A stretch of DNA of 64,000 nt, from positions 4,402,001 through 4,466,000 of the forward strand of contig NZ_BAAAYL010000001.1 in assembly GCF_039536205.1 (NCBI RefSeq), given 5' to 3'. Numbering within the stretch: the first letter of the stretch is position 1; each line of letters opens with the position of its first letter. The notes beneath the pieces were generated by a model. It saw only the letters and a list, made by a program, of their open reading frames with translations, was not told the origin of the DNA and did not search any database. This document shows positions 6,906-16,251 of this stretch, piece by piece. The stretch is from Streptomyces sannanensis (lineage in GTDB: Bacteria > Actinomycetota > Actinomycetes > Streptomycetales > Streptomycetaceae). The position numbers and the translations under genes are program-made.

Positions 6906-8813
6906 ATGCCCACGCGCCACGACATCCGTAACGTCGCCATCGTCGCCCACGTCGACCACGGCAAGACGACCATCGTCGATGCCATGCTCAAGCAGGCCGG
7001 CGCCTTCGCCGCACACCAGCTCGACTCCGTCGACGACCGCATGATGGACTCGAACGACCTGGAGCGTGAGAAGGGCATCACGATCCTGGCGAAGAACACC
7101 GCCGTGAAGTACCACCCCAAGGACGGCGGGGACCCGATCACGATCAACATCATCGACACCCCCGGCCACGCCGACTTCGGTGGCGAGGTCGAGCGCGGTC
7201 TGTCGATGGTCGACGGTGTGGTCCTGCTGGTGGACGCCTCCGAGGGCCCGCTCCCGCAGACCCGCTTCGTGCTCCGCAAGGCCCTCCAGGCCCGGATGCC
7301 GGTCATCCTCTGCATCAACAAGACCGACCGCCCGGACTCCCGCATCGACGAGGTCGTCAACGAGACCTACGACCTCTTCCTCGACCTGGACGCCGACGAG
7401 GACCAGATCGAGTTCCCGATCGTCTACGCCTGCGGCCGTGACGGCATCGCGTCCCTCACCAAGCCGGAGGACGGCACCGTCCCGGCCGACTCCACCAGCC
7501 TGGAGCCGTTCTTCTCCACGATCCTGGAGCACATCCCGGCCCCGACGTACGCGGAGGACGCGCCGCTCCAGGCGCACGTCACCAACCTCGACGCCGACAA
7601 CTTCCTCGGCCGTATCGCGCTGCTCCGCGTCGAGCAGGGCGAGCTGCGCAAGGGCCAGACGGTGGCCTGGATCAAGCGCGACGGCTCGATCTCCAACGTC
7701 CGCATCTCCGAGCTGCTGATGACCGAGGCGCTCACCCGTAAGCCCGCCGAGGTGGCCGGCCCCGGTGACATCTGCGCGGTCGCCGGTATCCCGGACATCA
7801 TGATCGGCGAGACGCTGGCCGACCCGGAGAACCCGGTCGCGCTGCCGCTGATCACGGTCGACGAGCCCGCGATCTCCATGACCATCGGTACCAACACCTC
7901 GCCGCTGGTCGGCCGTGGCGGCACCGGCAAGGGCGCGGACGCCAAGGCCGCGGTCAAGGACCGCAAGGTCACCGCCCGCCAGGTCAAGGACCGGCTGGAC
8001 CGCGAGCTGATCGGTAACGTCTCGCTGCGCGTCCTGGACACCGAGCGTCCGGACGCCTGGGAGGTCCAGGGCCGTGGCGAGCTCGCGCTGGCCATCCTGG
8101 TCGAGCAGATGCGCCGGGAGGGCTTCGAGCTGACCATCGGCAAGCCGCAGGTGGTCACCAAGGAGGTCGACGGCAAGGTCCACGAGCCGGTCGAGCGCAT
8201 GACCGTCGACGTGCCCGAGGAGCACATGGGCGCGGTCACTCAGCTCATGGGTGTCCGCAAGGGTCGTATGGACAACATGTCCAACCACGGCTCCGGCTGG
8301 GTGCGTATGGAGTTCGTCGTCCCGTCCCGTGGTCTCATCGGCTTCCGTACGGAGTTCCTGACCAACACGCGCGGTACGGGTATCGCCCACTCGATCCACG
8401 AGGGCCACGAGCCGTGGTTCGGCACCCTGCAGACCCGTAACAACGGCTCCCTGGTCGCCGACCGGGCGGGCTCCGTCACGGGCTTCGCGATGACCAACCT
8501 CCAGGAGCGCGGCGTGCTCTTCGTCGAGCCGGGCACCGAGGTGTACGAGGGCATGATCGTCGGTGAGAACTCCCGCTCCGACGACATGGACGTCAACATC
8601 ACCAAGGAGAAGAAGCTCACGAACATGCGTTCCTCCACGGCCGATGTCGCGGAGTCGATCGTTCCGCCGCGCAAGCTCTCGCTGGAGCAGTCGCTGGAGT
8701 TCTGCCGTGACGACGAGTGCGTCGAGGTGACCCCGGAGGCGGTTCGCATCCGCAAGGTGAACCTGGACGCGCGTGAGCGTGCGCGCGCCGCCTCCCGCGC
8801 CAAGCACGGCTGA
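6906..8813 (+). CDS. typA: Ribosome-associated GTPase TypA/BipA
   Basis: The 635-residue translational GTPase binds the ribosome and acts in stress adaptation and 50S assembly. It has the G1 motif AHVDHGKTT (residues 14-22), G3 DTPGHADFGGEV and G4 NKTD, followed by EF-Tu/EF-G-like beta-barrel and EF-G domain III/V-like regions, and the BipA-specific C-terminal domain around GRGELALAIL to GSGWVRMEFVVP. The last residues form a short basic tail. The gene is single, with strong terminators on both sides. Family length and all motifs are intact. Codon use is heavily biased, as expected of a well-expressed translation factor. Confidence 0.96.
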   Translation: MPTRHDIRNVAIVAHVDHGKTTIVDAMLKQAGAFAAHQLDSVDDRMMDSNDLEREKGITILAKNTAVKYHPKDGGDPITINIIDTPGHADFGGEVERGLSMVDGVVLLVDASEGPLPQTRFVLRKALQARMPVILCINKTDRPDSRIDEVVNETYDLFLDLDADEDQIEFPIVYACGRDGIASLTKPEDGTVPADSTSLEPFFSTILEHIPAPTYAEDAPLQAHVTNLDADNFLGRIALLRVEQGELRKGQTVAWIKRDGSISNVRISELLMTEALTRKPAEVAGPGDICAVAGIPDIMIGETLADPENPVALPLITVDEPAISMTIGTNTSPLVGRGGTGKGADAKAAVKDRKVTARQVKDRLDRELIGNVSLRVLDTERPDAWEVQGRGELALAILVEQMRREGFELTIGKPQVVTKEVDGKVHEPVERMTVDVPEEHMGAVTQLMGVRKGRMDNMSNHGSGWVRMEFVVPSRGLIGFRTEFLTNTRGTGIAHSIHEGHEPWFGTLQTRNNGSLVADRAGSVTGFAMTNLQERGVLFVEPGTEVYEGMIVGENSRSDDMDVNITKEKKLTNMRSSTADVAESIVPPRKLSLEQSLEFCRDDECVEVTPEAVRIRKVNLDARERARAASRAKHG

Positions 8814-8833
8814 TGACCTAGCGTCAGAGAGCA

Positions 8834-8878
8834 AACGGCCCGGCCCCCACGTGGACTCCACGTGGGGGCCGGGCCGTT
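8834..8878 (+). terminator. Perfect 22-bp-arm terminator after typA
   Basis: Arms 8834-8855 (AACGGCCCGGCCCCCACGTG and two more bases) and 8857-8878 are exact reverse complements around a single central C. This is the longest perfect stem in the window and begins 21 bases after the typA stop, separating typA from bldK. Confidence 0.92.
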
Positions 8879-9736
8879 CTGCGTGGTTCGTCGCCGTGAA
8901 GCTGCTTGGGGGAGCAGGCCTCTCGGGGGCTCCCGGGTCGTGTCCTTCGCGATGCGCCGCGGCGAAGCCGGGCGGAGGCCGCCAGGCCCCTCGGGAGAGG
9001 GCCGGCGCACCCCGACGCTGCGGTTCGGACCGGCTGTTCGTCAACCGGTTTTCATGTCCGAAGTGTCCATTTACCGGACGTCGCTCACCGGAAACGCGTA
9101 TTAACAGTCCGTTTCGGGGGCGTCTGTCTGTGATCAGTTTGTCCGGATTTCGGGCTGAGTGGCCGATGTGATGTTGTCAAACCGAGACTCTTTAAGTGTG
9201 GTTTACAGCCCGAACGTACTCAATAGTTGGCTCCATTGAGCTCGGGTCAATGGGTCATGCGCTTTGGGGAGCGCCGGCTCACGAGCACACTGGGAACTTG
9301 ATCTTCGCCGTCAGGGGTGTCGGTGGGGTATCGGGTGCCCTCACTTGCAGTGAACACGTGGACTCATGAGGAGGAACCCATGCGCGGTGCCACAAGCGCC
9401 ATATGGGTCAGGTCGTTGCCGGCGGCGCGTACGGCCGGTGTCATCCGGTGCGCTTCATCCGGCTCGGTTGCCGTGAGCGACCACCGATTCTGAGACCCGG
9501 CTAACCGCTAGGTTCGCGCTCCTTGGGGTGAATCCACCTCAATTGACCGTTCTTCCGTCCGAGTTGCCCGCGAGAATCTCGTAGGCGTCCGGCTCTTCGG
9601 CTGTACCCGTTGCCCTTGGGTGGGGTCCGGTGAGGGGGATCGTCAAGCAGTGGCCAGACGGGACGAGTTCACACCGCTCGGCCGTCGAGGTGCAGCAGGA
9701 CCGCGGGCCACCCGACACCCGTGAAATGGACAAACC
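8879..9736. other. Long bldK upstream region
   Basis: This 858-base gap holds no long gene. The first 170 bases are GC-rich without recognisable features. From about 9045 to 9250 the DNA becomes clearly AT-richer (TTTTCATGTCC, GCGTATTAAC, TGTTGTCAAACC, CTTTAAGTG) and contains the inverted repeat CTCAAT-N10-ATTGAG at 9219-9240; this is the likeliest promoter and operator area for bldK. A 37-codon ORF with a strong ribosome site lies at 9380-9493. The 243 bases between that ORF and bldKA show no gene. I could not assign a specific promoter. Confidence 0.6.
9380..9493 (+). CDS. 37-aa leader ORF or solute-binding-protein remnant
   Basis: ATG at 9380 follows GAGGAGGAACCC, one of the best ribosome-binding sites in the window, and runs 37 codons to TGA. 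The product starts MRGATSAIWVRSLPAARTAG, and this start resembles the signal-peptide start of the peptide-binding lipoprotein at 17283 (MRRATHARWAVCAVAVALAA), but the hydrophobic core and lipobox are missing. It may be the stump of a deleted solute-binding gene whose translation signals survive, or a translated leader of the bldK transcript. No conserved function is known to me. Only the RBS and the similarity of the first residues support it. Confidence 0.5.
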   Translation: MRGATSAIWVRSLPAARTAGVIRCASSGSVAVSDHRF

Positions 9737-10771
9737 ATGACCAGTCCAATTGAGGCCGAGGACGCCCAGGCCTCTGTCGTCTTGGACGAAGAGACCGCGA
9801 CGAAGACCGAGTCCGCGGACGGCGAGAAGAAGCACACCGGTCGCTCTCCGGGGCAGCTGATGTGGGCGCGCTTCAAGCGCGACCGCGCCGGCATGATCTC
9901 CGCCGGCGTTGTGCTCTTCTTCTTCGCCGTCGCCGCGCTGGCGCCTGTGATCTCCGCCCTGTACGGCAAGGACCCGTACACGCTGTACGGGCAGGAAGAC
10001 CCCTCCCTGCTCGACGACTTCGCCATGCCTCAAGGTGCTCTCGGCGGCATGTCCTCGGACTTCTGGTTCGGCATCGAGCCCAACCTGGGCCGCGACGTGT
10101 TCACCATGCTGCTCTACGGCATGCGCACCTCGCTGTTCATGGCTCTCATCCTGACGTTCTTCTGCGTGCTCACCGGTGTGCTCATCGGTATGGTGGGCGG
10201 TTACTTCGGCGGCAAGGTCGACTACTGGGTGGGCCGGGTCACCGACTTCTTCCTGGCCTTCCCGAGCCAGCTGTTCTTCATCGCCTTCATGCCCGTCGTG
10301 ACCGCGCTCTTCGTCTCCCCGCGGGACGAGACCCCGACCTATCTGCGGGCCGTCGCGATCATCCTGGTGAGCTGGTTCCTCGGCTGGATGGGTCTGGCGC
10401 GTCTGGTGCGAAGCTCCGTACTGTCCCTGCGTGAGCGGGAGTTCGTGGAGGCGGCCAAGGTCTCGGGCGCCTCGCAGTGGCGGATCGTGCGCAAGGAGAT
10501 CCTTCCGAACATCGTCACGCCCATCCTGGTGCAGGGCACGTACATGCTGCCCAGCGCCATCCTGAACATCGCGTTCCTCTCGTACATCGGTGTCGGCTTC
10601 GTCGAACCCACCCCGGACTGGGGCCGGATGTTCGCCATCGGCGCCGAGATCTACCAGCAGGACCCGGCGTTCATGTTCTTCCCGGGCATCGCCATGGTCA
10701 TCTTCGTCCTCTGCTTCAACCTCCTGGGTGACTCGGTGCGGGACGCGTTCGACCCCAAGACCGGACGGTGA
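9737..10771 (+). CDS. bldKA: BldK oligopeptide importer permease (OppC type)
   Basis: A 344-residue inner-membrane permease with an acidic, polar N-terminal extension of about 45 residues, then six hydrophobic segments (first one ISAGVVLFFFAVAALAPVI). The cytoplasmic EAA loop EAAKVSGASQWRIVRKEILP, which docks on the ATPases, is intact. Gene order permease, binding protein, permease, ATPase, ATPase equals the bldKABCDE operon of S. coelicolor, where the importer is needed for aerial mycelium formation. It probably uses its own leader region upstream. Confidence 0.9.
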   Translation: MTSPIEAEDAQASVVLDEETATKTESADGEKKHTGRSPGQLMWARFKRDRAGMISAGVVLFFFAVAALAPVISALYGKDPYTLYGQEDPSLLDDFAMPQGALGGMSSDFWFGIEPNLGRDVFTMLLYGMRTSLFMALILTFFCVLTGVLIGMVGGYFGGKVDYWVGRVTDFFLAFPSQLFFIAFMPVVTALFVSPRDETPTYLRAVAIILVSWFLGWMGLARLVRSSVLSLREREFVEAAKVSGASQWRIVRKEILPNIVTPILVQGTYMLPSAILNIAFLSYIGVGFVEPTPDWGRMFAIGAEIYQQDPAFMFFPGIAMVIFVLCFNLLGDSVRDAFDPKTGR

Positions 10772-10868
10772 CGTCCATGGGCGGGAGTGGCTGCCGCTCC
10801 CGCTCCGGGAAACCGGATGGCCAGGCAGCAATTCCGGATATCAACCGACAGGTAGGTGCACGAGCATC

Positions 10869-12668
10869 ATGAAGTCCATCCGTTCGCGCCACGCGCGAGC
10901 CATAGTCGTCGCTCTCGCGGCCGGCTCCCTGGCGCTCACCGGCTGTTCCAAGGACGGCGGCAGCAAGAACACCAAGGACGAGTCCAAGTCCAAGACGGAC
11001 GCGGCCGCTCAGTCCAAGCCCGTCGTCTACGGTGACACCGCTGCCTCCACCGGTCCGGCCGCGGAGGTCCCGGGTGCCAAGCCCGGTGGCGTCATCAACG
11101 TCTACACGCAGTCGGACCTGAGCCACATGGACCCGGGTCAGATCTACGTCTCCGACGCGGGTCAGTTCTCGAACCTGATCCACCGCGGTCTGACCAACTT
11201 CCAGGAGGACGCCAAGGGCAACCTGACGGTCGTCGGTGACATCGCCACCGACTCCGGCAAGTCCTCCGACGGCGGCAAGACCTGGACGTTCACCCTCAAG
11301 GACGGCATCAAGGACCAGGACGGCAACGCCATCACGTCCGCCGACGTCCGCCACACCATCGAGCGTCAGTACTCGAAGGTCATCTTCGACGGCCCGTCGT
11401 ACATCCAGACCTGGCTCTCCGGCGACGACTACCGCAAGGCGCTGCCGGACGGTCCGTACAAGGGCAAGCACCTGCCGGACACCGTCCTGGCGACCCCGGA
11501 CGCCAAGACGGTCGTCTTCCACTTCAACCAGCCGCGCCCGGACCTGCCGCAGGCCCTGGCCATGGCCGGCTACTCCATCGTGCCCGCGAAGCAGGACACG
11601 AAGGAGAAGTACGACAAGGCGCCCAAGGCCCTCGGCCCGTACAAGATCGCCGAGTACAAGCCGGGCAAGTCCATCAAGCTGGTGAAGAACACCAACTGGG
11701 ACCCGAAGACGGACGTGGTGCGCCACCAGTACGTCGACGGATACGACTTCACCACGACGATCGACGCGCCCAGCCAGACCAAGCGTCTGATCGCCGACCA
11801 GGGTGAGGCCAAGAACGCCATCCAGTTCACGGACTCGGTCGACCCGGCCCAGATGCAGTCCGTCATCAGCGACCCGGCGGTCAACAAGCGCACCGTCAAG
11901 GGCTACCAGCCCTACGTGTGGCAGCTGACCTTCAACCTGGACCGGATGAAGGACAAGAAGGTCCGCGACGCGATCACCTACGCGCTCCCGAACCAGTCCA
12001 TGATCGCGGCCGACGGTGGCAAGTACGGCGGTGAGCTGGCCGGTGGTCTGTTCGCCCCGACCCTGCCGGGCTTCGACCCGAACTACGACCCGTTCGGCAA
12101 GCTGAAGAAGCCCAACGGTGACATCGAGAAGGCCAAGCAGCTGCTGAAGGAGGCGGGCGTCAAGGAGGGCACCAAGCTCACCTACGCCTACTCCAACACC
12201 CCGCGTGGCCAGAAGCAGATGGTCATCGTCAAGGACGCGCTGAAGAAGATCGGCTTCGACGTCCAGGCCCAGGAGAAGGACCGCGCCAGCTACTACGAGC
12301 AGATCGGCAAGGTCGACAACCCGTACGACATGTACATGACCGGCTGGGGCCAGGACTGGCCCTCGCAGTCCACGGTCGTGACCCCGGTCTACGACGGCAC
12401 CCTGGTGTCCGACGGCGCCTCGAACTACTCCCACATCAACGACCCGCAGGTCAACGCTCTCATCAAGGAGGCGCTGACCCTGGAGCCCCAGGCCGCGGCC
12501 AAGAAGTGGGAAGAGGCTCACCACCGCATCGTGGAGGAGATCAACCCGGCTGCTCCGGTGTACTACTCCAAGCAGATCCAGCTGTCCGGCTCGAACGTCG
12601 GTGGCGTCAAGTACAGCACTGAGTCGAGCTACATCGACATCAACAACCTGTACCTGATCCAGCCGTAA
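10869..12668 (+). CDS. bldKB: BldK oligopeptide-binding lipoprotein
   Basis: The 599-residue substrate-binding component has a signal peptide MKSIRSRHARAIVVALAAGS followed by LALTGC, whose Cys is lipidated and anchors the protein outside the membrane. The mature part begins with a Lys/Ser/Asp-rich linker, then the SBP_bac_5 domain (GGVINVYTQSDLSHMDPGQI region). ATG 10869 follows AGGTAGGTG. The longer open frame to 10590 overlaps bldKA and is not credible. The hairpin directly after it would protect the upstream mRNA and favour excess binding protein over permease. In S. griseus the orthologue has been linked to AdpA control; I see no proof of that here. Confidence 0.93.
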   Translation: MKSIRSRHARAIVVALAAGSLALTGCSKDGGSKNTKDESKSKTDAAAQSKPVVYGDTAASTGPAAEVPGAKPGGVINVYTQSDLSHMDPGQIYVSDAGQFSNLIHRGLTNFQEDAKGNLTVVGDIATDSGKSSDGGKTWTFTLKDGIKDQDGNAITSADVRHTIERQYSKVIFDGPSYIQTWLSGDDYRKALPDGPYKGKHLPDTVLATPDAKTVVFHFNQPRPDLPQALAMAGYSIVPAKQDTKEKYDKAPKALGPYKIAEYKPGKSIKLVKNTNWDPKTDVVRHQYVDGYDFTTTIDAPSQTKRLIADQGEAKNAIQFTDSVDPAQMQSVISDPAVNKRTVKGYQPYVWQLTFNLDRMKDKKVRDAITYALPNQSMIAADGGKYGGELAGGLFAPTLPGFDPNYDPFGKLKKPNGDIEKAKQLLKEAGVKEGTKLTYAYSNTPRGQKQMVIVKDALKKIGFDVQAQEKDRASYYEQIGKVDNPYDMYMTGWGQDWPSQSTVVTPVYDGTLVSDGASNYSHINDPQVNALIKEALTLEPQAAAKKWEEAHHRIVEEINPAAPVYYSKQIQLSGSNVGGVKYSTESSYIDINNLYLIQP

Positions 12669-12687
12669 CCACACATCACGGCTGATC

Positions 12688-12725
12688 CCGTGGGGGTGCG
12701 CGCCAGGCGGAGCGCACCCCCACGG
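12688..12725 (+). terminator. Intra-operon hairpin between bldKB and bldKC
   Basis: CCGTGGGGGTGCGC (12688-12701) and GCGCACCCCCACGG (12712-12725) are perfect 14-base arms with a ten-base loop. Its place behind the binding-protein gene suggests partial termination or 3' end stabilisation, giving more BldKB than permease. Confidence 0.85.
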
Positions 12726-12773
12726 ACCTGACCCTCCACCCCCCGCCGCTTCCGAAGAGAGCAGCTGCCCGCC

Positions 12774-13751
12774 ATGCTTCAGTTTCTCATCCGCAGGTTG
12801 ACCGGCGCCGTGGTCATCATGTTCCTGATCGGCGCCTTCACGTTCTTCCTGTTCTACACAATTCCCCAGGACTTCGCCGAGCTCGCCTGCGGCAAAACCT
12901 GCACGCCGCAGAACATCGCTGTCATCCGGGAGAACCTCGGACTCGACAAGCCGATCACCGCACAGTTCTGGGAGTTCATGGTCGGTATCGTGGCCGGCCG
13001 CGACTTCCCGGTCGGGCACTGCTCCGCCCCGTGTCTCGGAGTCTCCTTCTCCAGTGGCGAGTTCGTCTGGGACTCCATCATGGACCGCTTCCCGCTGACG
13101 CTGTCGCTGACCATCGGCGGTCTGGTCATCTTCCTGGTGGTCGGCCTCGCCACGGGTCTGCTCGCCGCATGGAAGCGCGGTACCCCGGTCGACAAGGCCG
13201 TCAGTGGCGCCTCGATGGTGCTCAGCTCGTTCCAGATCTACTTCCTCGGTCCGATCGTTCTCGGCGCCCTGGTCTACAGCACGGGCTGGATGGACAACCC
13301 CAAGTACGTTCCGTTCACGCAAGACCCGGTGGGCTGGTTCCTCGGTCTGCTGATCCCCTGGGTCGTCATGGCGACGATCTTCACCGCCCAGTACACGCGT
13401 ATGGCCCGCTCCACCATGATCGAGCAGCTCCAGGAGGAGCATGTCCGCACCGCGCGGGCCAAGGGCATGAAGCAGCGGTACGTCTTCTTCCGCTACGCCT
13501 GGCGTGGTTCGCTCATCCCGATCGTCACCATCATCGGTATGGACCTCTCCGCGCTCCTCGGCGGCGCGGTGGTCACCGAAATGACCTTCGACCTGGCCGG
13601 TATCGGCCGTCTCGCGGTGGACTCGTCGCTGACCAAGGACCTGCCGCAGACGATGGGCGTGATGCTGTTCGGAGCCTTCTTCATCCTGATCCTGAACATC
13701 ATCGTGGACCTCGCCTACGCCTACATCGACCCGCGCGTGCGCCTCGCCTAG
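12774..13751 (+). CDS. bldKC: BldK oligopeptide importer permease (OppB type)
   Basis: A 325-residue permease with six membrane segments, first one near residues 9-30. The extracytoplasmic loop after it holds CGKTC and later HCSAPC, four cysteines in a region that is usually Cys-poor; the second-operon permease at 18930 shares only the first pair (CGEKQC). The EAA-like loop reads RTARAKGMKQRYVFFRYAWR. It pairs with BldKA to form the channel. ATG 12774 lies behind AAGAGAGCAGC. It ends ten bases before bldKD. Confidence 0.92.
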   Translation: MLQFLIRRLTGAVVIMFLIGAFTFFLFYTIPQDFAELACGKTCTPQNIAVIRENLGLDKPITAQFWEFMVGIVAGRDFPVGHCSAPCLGVSFSSGEFVWDSIMDRFPLTLSLTIGGLVIFLVVGLATGLLAAWKRGTPVDKAVSGASMVLSSFQIYFLGPIVLGALVYSTGWMDNPKYVPFTQDPVGWFLGLLIPWVVMATIFTAQYTRMARSTMIEQLQEEHVRTARAKGMKQRYVFFRYAWRGSLIPIVTIIGMDLSALLGGAVVTEMTFDLAGIGRLAVDSSLTKDLPQTMGVMLFGAFFILILNIIVDLAYAYIDPRVRLA

Positions 13752-13761
13752 GAGAACGACC

Positions 13762-14823
13762 GTGACCACACTGACCAAGACCGAAGACACTCCGGCCCCG
13801 ACCGGGCCCGGGGCCTTCCTCTCGGTCCGCGACCTGCGGGTGCAGTTCTCCACCGAGGACGGCATCGTCAAGGCGGTCGACGGCCTTTCCTTCGACGTCG
13901 AGCGCGGCAAGACACTGGGCATCGTGGGCGAGTCGGGCTCCGGCAAGTCCGTCACCAACCTGACGATCCTCGGTCTGCACAGCAAGAAGACCACCACCAT
14001 CGACGGCGAGATCAACCTGGACGGCCAGGAGCTGCTCAGCGCCTCCGAGAAGGAGATGGAGAAGCTCCGCGGCAACAAGGTCGCGATGATCTTCCAGGAC
14101 CCGCTGACCGCGCTCTCGCCCTACTACACGGTGGGCAGGCAGCTTTCCGAGCCGTTCATGAAGCACACCGGCGCCTCCAAGAAGGAGGCGAAGGGCCGGG
14201 CCATCGAGATGCTCACCAAGGTCGGCATCCCGCAGCCCCAGACGCGCTTCAACGACTACCCGCACCAGTTCTCCGGTGGTATGCGCCAGCGCGCGATGAT
14301 CGCCATGGCGCTGATGTGCGACCCCGACCTGCTGATCGCCGACGAGCCGACGACCGCGCTCGACGTGACCGTGCAGGCCCAGATCCTCGACCTGCTCAAG
14401 GACCTCCAGCAGGAGTTCGGGTCGGCGATCATCTTCATCACCCACGACCTGGGCGTCATCTCCCACATGGCCGACGACCTGCTGGTGATGTACGCGGGCC
14501 GGGCAGTGGAGCGCGGCAGCGTCCGTGAGGTGATCAAGGAGCCGCAGCACCCGTACACCTGGGGTCTGCTGAGCTCGATGCCGCACCTCGGCGGTGACGT
14601 CAACGAGGCGCTCATGCCGATCCCCGGCTCTCCGCCCAGCCTGCTCACTCCGCCCGCCGGCTGCCGCTTCCACCCGCGCTGCGGCTTCACCGACACGGTC
14701 GGCGGCTCGCTGTGCTCCACCGAGCGGCCGCTGCTGGCCGACGGACGCGCTGCTGCCTGCCACCTGACCGCGGAGCAGAAGCAGACCATCTTCATCGATC
14801 AGATCAAGCCCCGGCTGGGCTAG
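13762..14823 (+). CDS. bldKD: BldK oligopeptide importer ATPase (OppD type)
   Basis: A 353-residue ABC ATPase that powers peptide import. Walker A GESGSGKS, signature FSGGMRQR, Walker B LLIADEP and the switch histidine in FITHD are all present. The C-terminal oligopeptide-transporter extension contains [13 protein letters not shown], a later Cys and AAACHL, the conserved cysteine set of this subfamily. It starts with GTG, with AGGAGAACGACC upstream that overlaps the bldKC stop. It should form a heterodimer with BldKE. Confidence 0.94.
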   Translation: MTTLTKTEDTPAPTGPGAFLSVRDLRVQFSTEDGIVKAVDGLSFDVERGKTLGIVGESGSGKSVTNLTILGLHSKKTTTIDGEINLDGQELLSASEKEMEKLRGNKVAMIFQDPLTALSPYYTVGRQLSEPFMKHTGASKKEAKGRAIEMLTKVGIPQPQTRFNDYPHQFSGGMRQRAMIAMALMCDPDLLIADEPTTALDVTVQAQILDLLKDLQQEFGSAIIFITHDLGVISHMADDLLVMYAGRAVERGSVREVIKEPQHPYTWGLLSSMPHLGGDVNEALMPIPGSPPSLLTPPAGCRFHPRCGFTDTVGGSLCSTERPLLADGRAAACHLTAEQKQTIFIDQIKPRLG

Positions 14824-14837
14824 GGAGACGCAGAGAC

Positions 14838-16136
14838 ATGAGCGAGAACGTCACTCTGCCGAAGCAGGGTTCGTCCGAGAAGGCCGACGGCCGGGGCGAG
14901 CCCCTGCTCACCGTCGAGGGCCTGACCAAGCATTTCCCGATCTACGGCGGCTTCCCCTTCAAGCGCCAGGTCGGCGCCGTCAAGGCAGTGGACGGGATCG
15001 ACCTGTCCGTGTACCCGGGTGAGAGCCTCGGCCTCGTCGGCGAGTCAGGCTGTGGCAAGTCCACGACCGGCCGTCTGATCACGAAGCTGATGGATGCCAC
15101 CAGCGGCAAGATCACGTACGCGGGTCAGGACATCACCAAGGCCGGCCGCAGGCAGCTGGCGCCCATACGGTCCGAGATCCAGATGATCTTCCAGGACCCG
15201 TACTCGTCGCTGAACCCGCGGCAGACCGTCGGCACCATCATCAAGAGCCCGATGGAGGTCAACGGCATCAACCCGCCCGGCGGCCGTGAGGCCAAGGTGC
15301 GGGAGCTGCTGGAGGTCGTGGGCCTCAACCCGGAGCACTACAACCGCTTCCCGCACGAGTTCTCCGGCGGTCAGCGGCAGCGCATCGGTGTGGCGCGCGC
15401 CCTGGCGCTGCAGCCCAAGCTGATCGTCGCCGACGAGCCGGTCTCCGCGCTGGACGTGTCGATCCAGGCCCAGGTGGTGAACCTCCTGCAGAAGGTGCAG
15501 GAGGAGATGGGCATCGCGTTCGTCTTCATCGCCCACGACCTGGCCGTCGTACGGCACTTCTCGCAGCGCGTGGCCGTCATGTACCTGGGCAAGGTCGTCG
15601 AGGTCGCGGACCGCGAGTCGCTGTACAACAGGCCCCGCCACCCCTACACGCACGCCCTGCTCTCGGCCGTGCCGGAGGTGGACGTCGACGCGTCGGACAA
15701 GGAGCGGATCCGCCTCGAGGGCGACGTCCCCTCCCCGATCTCGCCCCCGTCCGGCTGCCGCTTCCGCACCCGTTGCTGGAAGGCGCAGGACAAGTGCGCG
15801 ACGGAGGAGCCGCCGCTGGTCCAGCTGGCGGGCAGCGAGCCGGGCCACCTGACGGCCTGCCACTTCCCGGAGGACCCCACCACCGAGGCCCGCGAGGAGG
15901 CCGTCGTCCTGGACCCGGCCCTGGCCGCGCTCGAGGAGGCCCTGGAGGAGGCCGCCGAGGAGGCCTCGGAGGACGTGGCCGAGGAGGCGTCGGAGGACGC
16001 CGCTGCTGACGCGGCGGAGGAGTCCGCCGAGGAGACCACCGAGGACGCTGCTGAGGAGTCCGCCGAGGAATCCACTGAGGCGTCCGCCGAGGACGCTGTC
16101 GGCGAGGCGTCGAAGGGCACCTCGAAGGACGCGTGA
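14838..16136 (+). CDS. bldKE: BldK oligopeptide importer ATPase (OppF type) with acidic tail
   Basis: A 432-residue ABC ATPase: Walker [10 protein letters not shown], signature FSGGQRQR, Walker B LIVADEP, switch His in FIAHD, then the oligopeptide C-terminal Cys motif ([14 protein letters not shown]). ATG 14838 follows GGGAGACGCAGAGAC. The last 85 or so residues are an extreme E/A/S/D-rich run built from imperfect units such as EEASEDVAEEASED and EESAEETTEDAA; the DNA is correspondingly repetitive. Related OppF proteins normally end before this. The tail may be a slippage-derived disordered extension; function unknown. Confidence 0.92.
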   Translation: MSENVTLPKQGSSEKADGRGEPLLTVEGLTKHFPIYGGFPFKRQVGAVKAVDGIDLSVYPGESLGLVGESGCGKSTTGRLITKLMDATSGKITYAGQDITKAGRRQLAPIRSEIQMIFQDPYSSLNPRQTVGTIIKSPMEVNGINPPGGREAKVRELLEVVGLNPEHYNRFPHEFSGGQRQRIGVARALALQPKLIVADEPVSALDVSIQAQVVNLLQKVQEEMGIAFVFIAHDLAVVRHFSQRVAVMYLGKVVEVADRESLYNRPRHPYTHALLSAVPEVDVDASDKERIRLEGDVPSPISPPSGCRFRTRCWKAQDKCATEEPPLVQLAGSEPGHLTACHFPEDPTTEAREEAVVLDPALAALEEALEEAAEEASEDVAEEASEDAAADAAEESAEETTEDAAEESAEESTEASAEDAVGEASKGTSKDA

Positions 16137-16151
16137 CGCACACTGCTCCGG

Positions 16152-16185
16152 GGCCCGGGCGCGAGGACGACCTCGCGCCCGGGCC
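16152..16185 (+). terminator. Terminator of the bldK operon
   Basis: GGCCCGGGCGCGAGG (16152-16166) and CCTCGCGCCCGGGCC (16171-16185) are perfect 15-base arms closing on ACGA, 15 bases after the bldKE stop, followed by TTGT. Confidence 0.92.
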
Positions 16186-16251
16186 TTGTGCCGTCCGGCG
16201 CGCTGCGCAATGTTGTTGCGGCGGGACGGTGAGACGCCCAGAGTGGCAGTC

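Noticed and set aside
8862..9171. Small plus-strand frames in the bldK upstream region (80-132 codons)
   Set aside because: They start inside the typA terminator hairpin or have no ribosome site, and cross the AT-rich promoter-like stretch without codon bias.
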